DNA of 64,000 nucleotides from Adhaeribacter rhizoryzae (lineage in GTDB: Bacteria; Bacteroidota; Bacteroidia; Cytophagales; Hymenobacteraceae). The notes under the pieces are model-generated. The model saw only the letters and a program-made list of their open reading frames with translations, was not told where the DNA came from and made no database searches. The position numbers were made by a program, and so were the translations under genes. Shown piece by piece: positions 18,301-25,991 of this stretch. How positions within the stretch are numbered: position 1 is the first letter of the stretch; every line of letters starts with the position of its first letter. Location: the NCBI RefSeq assembly GCF_008629685.1, contig NZ_VWSF01000011.1:1-64000 (forward strand). Reading direction: 5' to 3'.

Positions 18301-19517
18301 TTTCTAACGCTTTTAAATTTACACCCGAAGGCGGTGAGATTAGCCTGGCGCTAAACCTGGTAGCGGCTTCCCGGAAAAACGGCAAAAGTGCCCAGCATAT
18401 AATTATTAAAGTAAAAGATACCGGCATTGGCATTGCGCCCGAAAACCACGAAAAAATATTCCGGCAGTTTTTCCAGAGCGATATTCCGGGCTCCATGGTT
18501 AACCAGGGTAGCGGCATTGGGCTGGCTATTACCAAAAAGTTTGTGCGGCTACACGGCGGCAATATTTCGGTGCAGAGTACCCCGGGCGAGGGCAGTTGCT
18601 TTACAGTAGTATTACCGGTTACCAACACCTTTACCGCCAAGCCGGCTACTAAACCTGTAGTAGAAGAAATTCAGGCACCGGTAGCAATTTCTGCTGCAAA
18701 TAATGCTCTGGATGGCGCGCTAACTGGTAATAAAAACGGCAAAAAACCGGTGGTGCTGTTAATCGAAGACAACGAAGATTTTCGGTTTTACCTGAAAGAT
18801 AATTTGCAGGCGTATTATACCATTAAAGAAGCCGCCGACGGCAAACAAGGCTGGCAGCAGGTGCTGGCCTGTAACCCCGATTTGGTGGTAAGCGATATTA
18901 TGATGCCCGAAATGGATGGCATTACGCTCAGCCGGAAAATAAAGAAAGACCCGCGTACGGCCAATACGCCAGTTATTCTGTTAACTGCCAACGCCTCCGA
19001 AGAGCAGCAAATGACCGGGTACCAAACTGGGGCCAACGATTATATTGTTAAGCCTTTTAATTTCGAGATTCTGCTTTCCCGCATCCGCAACCTGGTTAAC
19101 CAGCACGCTAATTTCCGGGATGCGTTGCAGCCCAAAATAGAAGTTAAACCGCAAGAGGTGCAGGTTACCTCGCTCGATGATAAATTAATCAGAAAGGCCA
19201 TTGCATACACCGAAAAGAATATTGCCAATCCGGACTTTTCGGTAGAAGACTTAAGCCGCGAAATGGGCATGAGCCGGGTATATTTGTATAAAAAATTACT
19301 GGCCCTAACAGGTAAAGCGCCTTTAGAATTTATACGTACCGTTCGTTTAAAAAGAGCGGCCCAATTATTAACCGAAAGCCAGCTTACCGTTGCGGAGGTC
19401 GCCTACGAAGTAGGGTTTAATAATCCGAAATATTTTACCAAATATTTTAAAACCGAGTTTAATTGTTTGCCGTCGGTTTATGCTGCCGAAAAGAAAAAAG
19501 AGAGCCTGGTAGTTTAA
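15342..19517 (+). CDS. Hybrid two-component system sensor/regulator (HTCS), PUL regulator
   Basis: A 1391-aa one-protein signalling system when started at the ATG at 15342, which begins a clean signal peptide (MRNKIYLST...AVFAQ); an upstream in-frame start at 15264 would add 26 residues in front of it. Order of domains: periplasmic two-propeller sensor of Reg_prop repeats (about 30-690, many LWVGT/DSKGNLW-type blades), Y_Y_Y domain (about 720-800), transmembrane helix (about 815-838), HisKA with phospho-acceptor His in NVSHEFRTP (near 872), HATPase (NLLSNAFKFTP near 984), receiver with Asp in VVSDIMMPEMDG (near 1183), and an AraC-type HTH (about 1286-1383). All catalytic residues are present. 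Family members sense an oligosaccharide and activate the neighbouring susCD genes; here that would be the locus at 2.8-14.9 kb. Confidence 0.95.
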   Translation: MRNKIYLSTFLLWSLCLAVFAQTGEYKFTRLNSSQGLLHNQINCMLQDSKGFMWFGTMSGLNRFDGYNFKAFRHDIRDTTSIRNNYISDLAEGPEQMLLVVTRWSGLNIYNPSTERFMSKPEKYLRKYGIPDAAIQKIVKDRKGNFWFVHAREGIFKYDSKSKKTIRLARDTSDSLSIHSNQISDLDEDMQGNIWLMHQDGVLEKISSQTNKIIARNYFLNRSYGQTHDGYGLFSDADGEPWIYMKNEARGLFYYNVKAETFTHIHEASEKVKLNANIVKGITQDNRQKIWIGTDHGGVNLLDKKTFTIKYLVHEPEDFRSLSQNSIYALYKDNIGTVWVGTYKEGINYYHENVIRFKLFQHLATNTASLPFNDINRVVEDAKGNLWLGTNGGGLIYFDRATNQFKQYRHDPKDPNSLSNNIIVSLHLDRDQKLWVGTYFGGLNSFDGQQFTRYRNNPANPNSLADDRVWEIFEDSKRNLWVGTLGGGLDLFDLKTNTFRHHRQGQPNSVHSDYISSIIEDHEGYLWIATAYGVDQYNPATGTFTHFVNNNNNPKGLSNNNVNSIIEDSRGLIWIPTHEGLNLYDKRRNSFRSFRQENGLLDNTVLSIVEDNQHNLWLSTPNGLSNLVIGKKPNGEYSFSFKNYDQLDGLQGKAFNNNAVCKTRRGELVFAGVQGFNIFQPERITLNKNIPALVFTDLEIFNRSLQVGDTLAGRVVLDKAITEKKEITLKHHENMFSVAFAALGYLQPEKNQFVYLLEGFNDKWLAADSKLRKVTFTNLDPGTYVLRVKAANNDGLWDEEGIKLKITILPPFWQTIPAIAAYVCLALLLLWLARHIMLERERLKFRIVQERQEAKRRHELDVMKIKFFTNVSHEFRTPLTLILTPLEKIIKNATDEGQKSHLLLIHRNARRLLNLVNQLLDFRRMEVQEIHLHPSKADIVHFIKETALSFSDLSEKKNIRFNLVSEVDELETMFDPDKLEKILFNLLSNAFKFTPEGGEISLALNLVAASRKNGKSAQHIIIKVKDTGIGIAPENHEKIFRQFFQSDIPGSMVNQGSGIGLAITKKFVRLHGGNISVQSTPGEGSCFTVVLPVTNTFTAKPATKPVVEEIQAPVAISAANNALDGALTGNKNGKKPVVLLIEDNEDFRFYLKDNLQAYYTIKEAADGKQGWQQVLACNPDLVVSDIMMPEMDGITLSRKIKKDPRTANTPVILLTANASEEQQMTGYQTGANDYIVKPFNFEILLSRIRNLVNQHANFRDALQPKIEVKPQEVQVTSLDDKLIRKAIAYTEKNIANPDFSVEDLSREMGMSRVYLYKKLLALTGKAPLEFIRTVRLKRAAQLLTESQLTVAEVAYEVGFNNPKYFTKYFKTEFNCLPSVYAAEKKKESLVV

Positions 19518-19715
19518 GGTGTCCGGTTAATACTGGCTTGCCGGCAAACATTAGTTAATATAAAGCTGCTCATTTAAATAGCTGCGGTTGCCACGTGCGT
19601 AACCGCTTCTTCCCTGAATTTATTGGCCTGGTATTCGGTAAATACAGTAGTTTACAATGCCAGGAAAAAGAGCTATTCTGCCTTGGTGATAATTCTCTGA
19701 TTTTAAGCAAATTAA

Positions 19716-19746
19716 TTTGTTTTATTAACAAGTTTAGTTACCTTAA
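19716..19746 (+). promoter_or_regulatory. Bacteroidota-type promoter for the methyltransferase gene
   Basis: TTTG at 19716-19719, a 19-nt spacer, and TACCTTAA at 19739-19746 fit the TTTG-N19-TAnnTTTG pattern with two mismatches in the -7 box. It ends 26 bp before the start codon at 19773. Confidence 0.55.
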
Positions 19747-19772
19747 TAATACAGAAAATTAACGCGCCTGGT

Positions 19773-20561
19773 ATGAATTCAAAAGAAATTGTAGCCTTTT
19801 TGCGCAAACTAAAGGTGCACGAAGTACTGCGTCCGGCTAAAAAATTAATGCCTCATAAATTAAAAGAATGGGCTGAGCAGAATACCGTTCGGGAGTTAGT
19901 ATCTGTTAATGAACTGTGGCCGCAGTACCAAAAAGCCTGCTTATTTCTGGCCAGTACTGTTGGGCCGGATAATTTGGGCGATTACCTGGAATTTGGGGTT
20001 TGCCATGGCACTTCGCTGAATTGCATGTCCCAGGTTTTACAGGAGCAGCGGCTTTCAACGGTGCGGTTGTTCGGCTTCGACTCGTTCGAAGGTATGCCCG
20101 CAATTAGTAACCAAGATGATAATGGCTTTTGGCAACCGGGGCAATTTCGCAATGAATTAGCCGCTACCAAGTGTTTCTTAAGCCATAACGGCGTAGATTG
20201 GAATAAAACTTTTCTGATTAAAGGCTGGTACTCCGATACCCTTACCCCCGAGTTAAAGCAGCAGCACCAAATACAAAAAGCCAGCCTGATTATGATAGAT
20301 TGTGATATTTATACATCGGCAAAAGAGGCGCTTACTTTCTGTAAAGATTTAATTAAAGATATTGCTATTATATTCTTCGATGATTGGGGCTCTGGTAACC
20401 TGGCCAGCCTAAACCTGGGCGAAAAACGCGCTTTTCAGGAGTTTTTAGATGAAAATCCGCATTTTAAAGCCGAGGAATTTGGTAGTTATCAATACCAGGG
20501 CTTGGCCCAGGCTAAAATATTTAAAGTAGTAAACACCTTAAATTTTCCGGTGCCCGGTTAA
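19773..20561 (+). CDS. TylF/MycF-like class I SAM-dependent methyltransferase
   Basis: A 262-aa soluble protein. The segment LEFGVCHGTSLN (near residue 75) is the SAM-binding glycine-rich motif as seen in the macrocin O-methyltransferase (TylF) family, followed by LFGFDSFEGMP (near 103) and the metal-binding pattern MIDCDIYTSAKEAL (near 170) and FFDDWGSG (near 202). The acidic residues expected to bind Mg2+ are therefore present. Members methylate sugar hydroxyls of macrolides, but many in Bacteroidota are of unknown substrate and lie near cell-surface glycan genes. It is a single-gene unit with its own promoter; the sugar-methylation role is inference. Confidence 0.75.
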   Translation: MNSKEIVAFLRKLKVHEVLRPAKKLMPHKLKEWAEQNTVRELVSVNELWPQYQKACLFLASTVGPDNLGDYLEFGVCHGTSLNCMSQVLQEQRLSTVRLFGFDSFEGMPAISNQDDNGFWQPGQFRNELAATKCFLSHNGVDWNKTFLIKGWYSDTLTPELKQQHQIQKASLIMIDCDIYTSAKEALTFCKDLIKDIAIIFFDDWGSGNLASLNLGEKRAFQEFLDENPHFKAEEFGSYQYQGLAQAKIFKVVNTLNFPVPG

Positions 20562-20594
20562 CTTCTTTTAATAGGGAAATCGCAGCAATAATTA

Positions 20595-20644
20595 CGGCAG
20601 GCTTGTTTTCTACCACCTTGGGTATTATTTAAACAAACCTGCCG
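20595..20644. terminator. Bidirectional hairpin between convergent genes
   Basis: Arms 20595-20608 and 20631-20644 pair over 14 bp with one mismatch, between the convergent methyltransferase and outer-membrane barrel genes. The loop is 22 nt and no clear T-run follows, so a terminator role is tentative. Confidence 0.45.
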
Positions 20645-20680
20645 CAGCTAATTATTACTCAGAAAAAATATTAGGTAATA

Positions 20681-21274
20681 TTACCGGTTACCACGGCCGG
20701 GTAAGTAAATCTGAAAACCTAAACCTAACGACAAGCCCGACATGCCATTACCCACCGAAATATCGGCGTTGGTGCGGGTATAACTAAGTACGCCTTCTAG
20801 GGCTACGTTGCTGGCCACAAAGTGCGCATAGCCGGCGCTTAAACCAAATACCGACGAAAAAATAGCATCACCACTGCTGTCTTTCATAGAACTACCGGCA
20901 AACCCAGCTGTTGCTTCGCCAAACCAACGGTGCGTAGGGGCTGCTCCTTCCGGGAAATAATACCTTACAAATGGCGTGGCTCCGTAAAGGAAATTTTCGC
21001 CGCCATCGTAAAAGGTTGCTCCTAGTAGAGCCTGGGCACCAATAGCCGCATTGTCGCTAATAAAATAACCGGCCCGGGGCATAATATTAAGGTTAAAAGT
21101 CTCGGACTTAAAGTTATGACTAATATTACCAATGCCGGCGCCAACCAGCCAATTACCTTTTTGTATTGCATCAAATGCTACCGGCGCGGTAGACTGGGGT
21201 CTGGTAATATCCTGGGCTGCTACTTTGCCTGTAACCAGCAACAAGATTAATAATAAGGGAAATAAATTTTTCAT
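20681..21274 (-). CDS. Small outer-membrane beta-barrel protein
   Basis: A 197-aa protein with a signal peptide ending KVAAQ and then alternating amphipathic strands (WLVGAGIGNISHNFK, AGYFISDNAAIGAQALLGA, FVRYYFP, WFGEATAGFAG, LSAGYAHFVASNVALEGVLSYT) ending in LSLGLGFQIYL, a typical eight-strand OMP pattern of the outer-membrane-protein beta-barrel superfamily. It resembles the many PorT-like/OmpW-like small barrels of Bacteroidota. No function can be assigned beyond outer-membrane location. Monocistronic, convergent with the methyltransferase gene. Confidence 0.75.
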   Translation of the reverse strand: MKNLFPLLLILLLVTGKVAAQDITRPQSTAPVAFDAIQKGNWLVGAGIGNISHNFKSETFNLNIMPRAGYFISDNAAIGAQALLGATFYDGGENFLYGATPFVRYYFPEGAAPTHRWFGEATAGFAGSSMKDSSGDAIFSSVFGLSAGYAHFVASNVALEGVLSYTRTNADISVGNGMSGLSLGLGFQIYLPGRGNR

Positions 21275-21646
21275 AAATGTAAGAATTTAATAAAACAAAG
21301 TTCTGCTTATTAAAAACGCGTATTTAGCAAGGTTGTTTAGGATTTATCTGATTTATATTTAAGCAGAGGAAAAGAATTAAGGCTATGCCGCTGTTATACA
21401 AGCTATAACAATTTTTAGCTCGCCGGAATAATTAAAACGAAACCCCGGAAATGCTTGCTACAGGTTAACACCTGTGGTATATGACCCTGCATTCGCTTTG
21501 TGAAGCGCTGGAAATACTCTATACCACCGATAAAACTACAGGTATATACTAAGTGAAATATTGCTGAAGATCAACTTAATAAAACATTATTTTAGACTTC
21601 GGCGTGTATATTAGCCTTAATAAAAATAAAGCTTAAAGTAAAAAGC
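21275..21646. other. Intergenic region with nested palindromes
   Basis: About 370 bp between divergent genes. It contains ACAGGT-TAAC-ACCTGT at 21460-21475, then an 8-bp inverted repeat GTGGTATA (21474-21481) / TATACCAC (21520-21527), inside which a CGCTT/AAGCG hairpin sits (21494-21507). This could be a structured leader or operator cluster; no ORF is seen. Confidence 0.4.
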
Positions 21647-22261
21647 ATGTTTGAACTGGTAATTCGGGCGCTTTGCGATACAATTCCCCGAACCGTAGAT
21701 GCAACCTATTTATTTGCCCAAACGCCCGATAATCAGGCTTCGGTATTATTTAAAGGGCGGCAATTATTAGAGAAAAGTATTACCCCTAAAATAATGTTTG
21801 CCGAAACTGGCGAGCGGAGCGGTTATTTAGGGTACGATGCCTGGAAAAAGCAATTACTAGCCTGGAATGTAGCCGAAACTAACATGGAGGGAGTAACAGT
21901 AGGTTACGATGTAATATTACATACCTTATCGGAGGCAGAGGCCATGATGCAGCAAGTAAAGCACAAAGGTTACCAGACTGTGGTGGTGGTAGCGCCGCCG
22001 TTCCATCAACCCCGCGCCTTCATGACGGCTATTACTGCTGCCTTGCGTTTGTACCCCGAAGTTAAGCTCTATAGCCAGCCCGGCGAAACCTTGCCTTGGC
22101 TGGGCGAAGCCGTTCATTCGCAAGGCAACGAAAAGGCGCTCAGAAAAGATTTAATTCAGGGCGAGGCAGAACGAATAGCGAAATACCAGGCGCAAGGCGA
22201 TTTGGCTCAGTTTGAGGAAGTGTTAGAATACCTGAATAACCGGGATGCTGCAGTAAGCTGA
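21647..22261 (+). CDS. YdcF/DUF218-like family protein
   Basis: A 204-aa soluble protein. It opens with a Rossmann-like core and carries the DUF218/YdcF pattern: a SEAEAMMQQVKHKGYQ segment (the usual position of T-x-E-NA) followed by TVVVVAPPFHQPRAF, equivalent to the VTSxFHxPRA motif of ElyC/SanA/YdcF proteins, near residues 107-130. Unlike ElyC and SanA there is no N-terminal membrane anchor. Family members influence envelope or SAM-related metabolism, but the biochemical role is not settled. Single-gene unit followed by a convergent bidirectional terminator. Confidence 0.65.
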   Translation: MFELVIRALCDTIPRTVDATYLFAQTPDNQASVLFKGRQLLEKSITPKIMFAETGERSGYLGYDAWKKQLLAWNVAETNMEGVTVGYDVILHTLSEAEAMMQQVKHKGYQTVVVVAPPFHQPRAFMTAITAALRLYPEVKLYSQPGETLPWLGEAVHSQGNEKALRKDLIQGEAERIAKYQAQGDLAQFEEVLEYLNNRDAAVS

Positions 22262-22286
22262 TTTAGGAGCAAAAGGTATAAAAAAG

Positions 22287-22318
22287 AACTGCCCTCAGGA
22301 ATTAACCTAAGGGCAGTT
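22287..22318. terminator. Bidirectional terminator between convergent genes
   Basis: Stem 22287-22299 / 22306-22318 pairs over 13 bp with one mismatch. On the minus strand it is followed by TTCTTTTTTA, so it is a good terminator for the gene ending at 22410 and may also serve the plus-strand gene. Confidence 0.7.
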
Positions 22319-22409
22319 GCTTAAACCCTAAAAATATGCATTTGTAAAAATTATTCTCAATAAGTCTTTTTTATGCTTTAAAATATTGCCTGCTTAAATC
22401 ATAATGTAA

Positions 22410-22877
22410 TTATGCCCAAGCTTCGTTGTTGCCCAGGTAAATTTTGCCCTGCATGCTTAGCTTTATCAAAAATCCGGTAGCAGTGCCTTTGGCCTCAATC
22501 CAGCCTTGTTTCATCAGGTACAAAGCAATTTGGCCCAATTGGTTCCATTCCCGATTTTCTAAACCCGGAATCTCTGACATATCGTGAAATCTGTCCGGCT
22601 CCGTGTTAAGCGTATTCAGAATTACCTGGGTTAAAATATACAGTTCTTGCGGGGCTACCTGAGCCAGATCGGTCGCCTCAGTTGTTTGGTTAACCGAAGA
22701 TATTGCATGATTACTGCGTTTATTCTTTTCGTAAATGTCGTAACCAGTAATGCGGCCCGACAGAGGCGCATTATTACCCTGCTGCAGATTAGAAATGCTC
22801 CGGTTGGTACCAGTAGTTTTTCTTTCTTTATAGTATAACCAGGTCAACGATTTGTTCAGAATTTCGGTAGTATTCAT
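22410..22877 (-). CDS. Hypothetical protein, possible C-terminal winged-helix
   Basis: A 155-aa soluble protein not recognised. The N-terminal half is polar and probably disordered (residues ~15-75, rich in N, S, T, Q). The C-terminal half (QELYILTQVILNTLNTEP ... LGQIALYLMKQGWIEAKG ... KLSMQGKIYL) looks like a small winged-helix fold, with a helix, a turn and a wing ending in a terminal strand. A -7-like TATGTTTG lies just upstream on the same strand. It could be a small regulator; no partner is visible. Confidence 0.6.
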   Translation of the reverse strand: MNTTEILNKSLTWLYYKERKTTGTNRSISNLQQGNNAPLSGRITGYDIYEKNKRSNHAISSVNQTTEATDLAQVAPQELYILTQVILNTLNTEPDRFHDMSEIPGLENREWNQLGQIALYLMKQGWIEAKGTATGFLIKLSMQGKIYLGNNEAWA

Positions 22878-22899
22878 GGCATTGTGTGTTTTAACTATA

Positions 22900-22907
22900 C
22901 AAACATA
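22900..22907 (-). promoter_or_regulatory. Candidate -7 element (TATGTTTG) for the hypothetical gene ending at 22410
   Basis: Read on the minus strand, TATGTTTG matches TAnnTTTG exactly and lies 22 bp before the start codon at 22877. A T-rich -33 region lies about 19 nt upstream but lacks TTTG. Confidence 0.45.
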
Positions 22908-23470
22908 GGTGTTGCTATATATTTAAAAAAGGACAATGTGGGGTGTTTTGTAACATGTATTTTTTAAGGCATTTTTCTGGGTATAATGGCCTTAGTAGCT
23001 TAAAAACAGCTTTTTTTAAGATTGTAGAACTACGAAATTTAGGTGTTGTGTAACAAAAATGTATATTTTTAATTTAAATAAATAGATATTTTATAACAGG
23101 TGTTGTAAATAATTGCGTTATAAATGCTTTTAAGCGCAATTTTAAGCTTTGTCGTAGGACTTATCTTATAATTATATTTTAGATGTTAAAATTAATATTT
23201 TGGATATTACAAATATTGTAAAAACAATATGTATTTGTTTCTGATTTATGCTGAGTAAAATAAAACGTGGGAATCAGGCTAAGCAAATAAGCAATACTGC
23301 ATTTAGTTAAAAACAGCTTCTGAAGTAACTTGGTTAAGAAGTAACTTGGTTAAAAAGAAACATATTAGTTTAAATGGAATAAGGTTGTAGCAAAAATTAT
23401 TTTTAACTTAACCTTACCTGATAGGGCAAGTTTGCGGTACAAATAATTTAGAATCGGAGGGATGAATGCA
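22908..23470. other. AT-rich gene-free stretch upstream of tRNA-Phe terminator
   Basis: About 560 bp, very AT-rich, with no credible ORF. The only clear structure is the 16-bp tandem duplication at 23322-23353. Confidence 0.5.
23322..23353. repeat. Perfect 16-bp tandem duplication
   Basis: The 16-mer GAAGTAACTTGGTTAA occurs twice head to tail without a mismatch. It lies in a gene-free AT-rich stretch and looks like a recent slippage event. Confidence 0.85.
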
Positions 23471-23471
23471 T

Positions 23472-23500
23472 AAAAAAAGCCCCAGATTTCTCTGAGGCTT
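23472..23500 (-). terminator. Terminator of tRNA-Phe
   Basis: Minus-strand stem-loop (GAAGCCTCAGA ... TCTGGGGCTT, one mismatch) followed by seven T residues, placed just after the 3' end of tRNA-Phe. Confidence 0.75.
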
Positions 23501-23507
23501 CTTTAGC

Positions 23508-23583
23508 TGGTGGTGATGATTGGAATCGAACCAACGACACAAGGATTTTCAGTCCTTTGCTCTACCGACTGAGCTACATCACC
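23508..23583 (-). tRNA. tRNA-Phe (GAA), CCA encoded
   Basis: Read on the minus strand, a 7-bp acceptor (GGTGATG / CATCACC), D-arm TAGCTCAGTCGGTAGAGC, anticodon loop CTGAAAA with anticodon GAA, and T-arm with GGTTCGATTCC give a complete cloverleaf of 73 nt. Discriminator A is followed by an encoded CCA at 23510-23508, unlike the other two tRNAs of this window. Confidence 0.97.
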
Positions 23584-23674
23584 AGCCCTTTTGGTTAAAA
23601 AGTATGCAAAAGTATGTATTCTGATTCTACTACGCAATAGTTCGGCGAAATAATTTTTTATAAAAGATATAGTT

Positions 23675-23682
23675 TACTTTTG
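23675..23682 (+). promoter_or_regulatory. Candidate -7 element (TACTTTTG) for the iron-sulfur gene pair
   Basis: TACTTTTG matches TAnnTTTG exactly and lies 44 bp before the start codon at 23727. The -33 region is only T-rich. Confidence 0.45.
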
Positions 23683-23726
23683 TTATCATTACGTAACGCT
23701 ATTCAGAACCCCCAAGCTGTTGTTGC

Positions 23727-25085
23727 ATGGTTAGTAATATAATATTCTTGTTGGTAGTTATTGCGGGTATTGGCCTCTTTGTGTGGCAAGTCCGGAAAAT
23801 CCGGAAAAACATAAACCTGGGCCGCGCTAAAAATATTGCCGGCAACGCCTCTGAGCGGCTAAATAAATTGTTGCTAGTAGCTTTTGGGCAGCAGAAAATG
23901 TTTAAGCGCCCCTGGCCGGCTTTGCTGCACGCCGTAGTTTATGTAGGTTTCCTGGTGATAAATATTGAGGTACTGGAAATATTGATAGACGGTATTTTTG
24001 GTACGCACCGGGTGTTGCGTTTTCTGGGTCCGGTTTACAGTGCTTTAATGGGGGTAAACGAAATATTGGCTTTCCTGGTAATTATCGCCTGTGTTATTTT
24101 CCTGGCGCGCCGCAATATTACCAAAGTACCCCGCCTTACCCGCGGCCCCGAAATGCGCGCCTGGCCCCGGCTGGATGCGAATATCATTCTGGTGGTAGAG
24201 ATTGTGCTGATGCTGGCCTTATTTGCTTTTAATATTGCCGATTTAAAAATTTACGAGCAACGCGGCGAAGAACTGGCGGGTAGTTTTCCTATCAGTCAAT
24301 TATTCATAAATATTTTTGGCAGCGATGTAGCCACTTTGGAAGTTATCCGGACGGCTGGCTGGTGGATTCATATTCTGGGTATTCTGGCTTTTCTGAATTA
24401 TTTGCCCAGTTCCAAGCACTTCCACATTATTATGTCGTTCCCCAACGTGTATTATTCACGACTGGAACCCAAAGGCCAGTTTACCACCAACGAGAGCATT
24501 ACCCACGAGATAAAAGCCATGCTGGACCCCAGCTACCAGGTGCCAGTACTACCCGCAGGAACTGAGCCGCAAAAATTTGGGGCCAAAGACGTAGAAGACC
24601 TGACTTGGAAGCAACTGATGGATGCCTACACCTGTACCGAGTGTGGCCGCTGTACCGATGTTTGTCCGGCTAATATTACCGGTAAGTTGTTATCGCCCCG
24701 CAAAATAATTATGGACACCCGCGACCGGTTAGAAGAAAAAGGCGAACACCCGGCCATATTCCGGCCCAACCATTACCAGGAACAAGGCGAAGAACGGGTA
24801 AAAACTACCGAAGAAAAAACCTTGCTGCGCGGCTACGTAACCCCCGAAGAACTCTGGGCCTGTACAACCTGTAACGCCTGCGTAGAAGCCTGCCCCGTGA
24901 ATATCGATCAGCTTTCTTCTATTATGGACATGCGGCGCTATTTGGTATTAGAAGAATCGGCCGCGCCAAATGCCCTTAACAGCATGTTTACCAATATTGA
25001 AAATAATGGCGCGCCCTGGGCATTTTCGCCTTCTGATAGATTGAACTGGGCAGATAATTTGTTCTTAAATGAAAAAAGTAGTTAG
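23727..25085 (+). CDS. Membrane-anchored 4Fe-4S protein, HdrC/GlpC-like
   Basis: A 452-aa redox protein. Four to five N-terminal membrane segments (about residues 5-22, 65-90, 105-135, 150-175, 205-225) precede a cytosolic ferredoxin-like domain with two Cys clusters: CTECGRCTDVCP near 302 and CTTCNACVEACP near 378, each able to hold a [4Fe-4S] cluster. This is the layout of HdrC/NarI-like electron-transfer subunits joined to a ferredoxin domain. The next gene encodes a CCG-domain protein, the usual partner, so the two probably form a membrane complex that passes electrons from a soluble donor to quinones. The precise donor is not evident. Confidence 0.85.
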   Translation: MVSNIIFLLVVIAGIGLFVWQVRKIRKNINLGRAKNIAGNASERLNKLLLVAFGQQKMFKRPWPALLHAVVYVGFLVINIEVLEILIDGIFGTHRVLRFLGPVYSALMGVNEILAFLVIIACVIFLARRNITKVPRLTRGPEMRAWPRLDANIILVVEIVLMLALFAFNIADLKIYEQRGEELAGSFPISQLFINIFGSDVATLEVIRTAGWWIHILGILAFLNYLPSSKHFHIIMSFPNVYYSRLEPKGQFTTNESITHEIKAMLDPSYQVPVLPAGTEPQKFGAKDVEDLTWKQLMDAYTCTECGRCTDVCPANITGKLLSPRKIIMDTRDRLEEKGEHPAIFRPNHYQEQGEERVKTTEEKTLLRGYVTPEELWACTTCNACVEACPVNIDQLSSIMDMRRYLVLEESAAPNALNSMFTNIENNGAPWAFSPSDRLNWADNLFLNEKSS

Positions 25086-25182
25086 TGCTTAGTTATTAGT
25101 GCTTACATGGAGAATATGCTGACGCTTGCGAATTCCCGGACCATTAAACTAAAAGCTAATTACTAACACCTAATCACCTAAA
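25079..25182. repeat. Imperfect inverted word repeat between the two iron-sulfur genes
   Basis: The left arm (about 25079-25107) repeats words of the type TTAGTGCTTAG, and the right arm (about 25146-25182) carries the reverse-complementary words CTAATTACTAACACCTAA. The arms touch the stop codon of one gene and the start codon of the next. Confidence 0.55.
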
Positions 25183-25989
25183 ATGACTAACAAAAAACAA
25201 ATAACGGTACCTACCATGGCCGATTACATGGCCCGCGGCGAAATGCCCGAAATATTGTTTTGGGTGGGTTGTGCCGGCGCTTTCGACGACAGATACAAAA
25301 ATGTGACGCGGGCTTTTGTGCGAATACTGGAACACGTGGGCATTAAATACGCGGTGTTGGGTTTAGAAGAAAGCTGCACCGGCGACCCGGCCAAGCGAGC
25401 CGGCAACGAATTTTTGTTTCAGATGCAGGCCATGACCAATATTCAGGTACTGGATGGCTACGGCATTAAAAAAATTGTAACTGCTTGCCCGCATTGCTTT
25501 AACACCATTAAAAACGAATATCCGGCCTTGGGCGGCAACTACGAAGTAATTCACCACAGCACGTTTTTGCAGCAATTAATTAACGAAGGCAAAGTACGTC
25601 TGGCCGATGGCGGCGCTTTTAAAGGTAAACGTATTACCTTCCATGATTCCTGCTATTTAGGGCGGGCCAATGGTATTTACGAAGCTCCCCGTGAGGTAAT
25701 AGCCGCACTGGATGTAGATTTGGTAGAAATGAAGCGTAGCCGTGCTAATGGTTTGTGCTGCGGAGCTGGTGGCGCCCAAATGTGGAAAGAACCCGAACCC
25801 GGCCGCAAAGACATAAATATTGAACGAACCGAAGAAGCCCTGGCCCTGGAACCCAATATTATTGCTTCGGCTTGTCCGTTTTGTATGACCATGCTTTCGG
25901 ATGGCGTAAAAAATAAAGACCGGGAGCAAGACGTTAAAGTTTTTGATATTGCCGAACTGATTGCCTCGGCCGAAGGTATAAATGCTTAA
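25183..25989 (+). CDS. CCG-domain (HdrB-like) iron-sulfur protein
   Basis: A 268-aa soluble protein with two cysteine-rich domains of the HdrB/GlpC/LutA type. The first carries CAGAFDD (near residue 29), the SCTGDPAKRAGNE segment (near 66) and CPHCFNT (near 103). The second has DSCYLGR (near 157), CCGAGGAQMW (near 187) and ACPFCMTML (near 229). These CX(n)CCG motifs bind noncubane or cubane [4Fe-4S] clusters in heterodisulfide reductase subunits. It is encoded directly after the HdrC/GlpC-like membrane protein and should be its partner. A role in respiratory oxidation of a small substrate or flavoprotein-linked electron transfer is inference. Confidence 0.87.
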   Translation: MTNKKQITVPTMADYMARGEMPEILFWVGCAGAFDDRYKNVTRAFVRILEHVGIKYAVLGLEESCTGDPAKRAGNEFLFQMQAMTNIQVLDGYGIKKIVTACPHCFNTIKNEYPALGGNYEVIHHSTFLQQLINEGKVRLADGGAFKGKRITFHDSCYLGRANGIYEAPREVIAALDVDLVEMKRSRANGLCCGAGGAQMWKEPEPGRKDINIERTEEALALEPNIIASACPFCMTMLSDGVKNKDREQDVKVFDIAELIASAEGINA

Positions 25990-25991
25990 TG

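Noticed and set aside
18161-18640. Minus-strand frame of 159 codons inside the hybrid two-component gene
   Set aside because: Lies antisense to the intact HisKA/HATPase coding sequence; sequence looks like a reverse translation of it.
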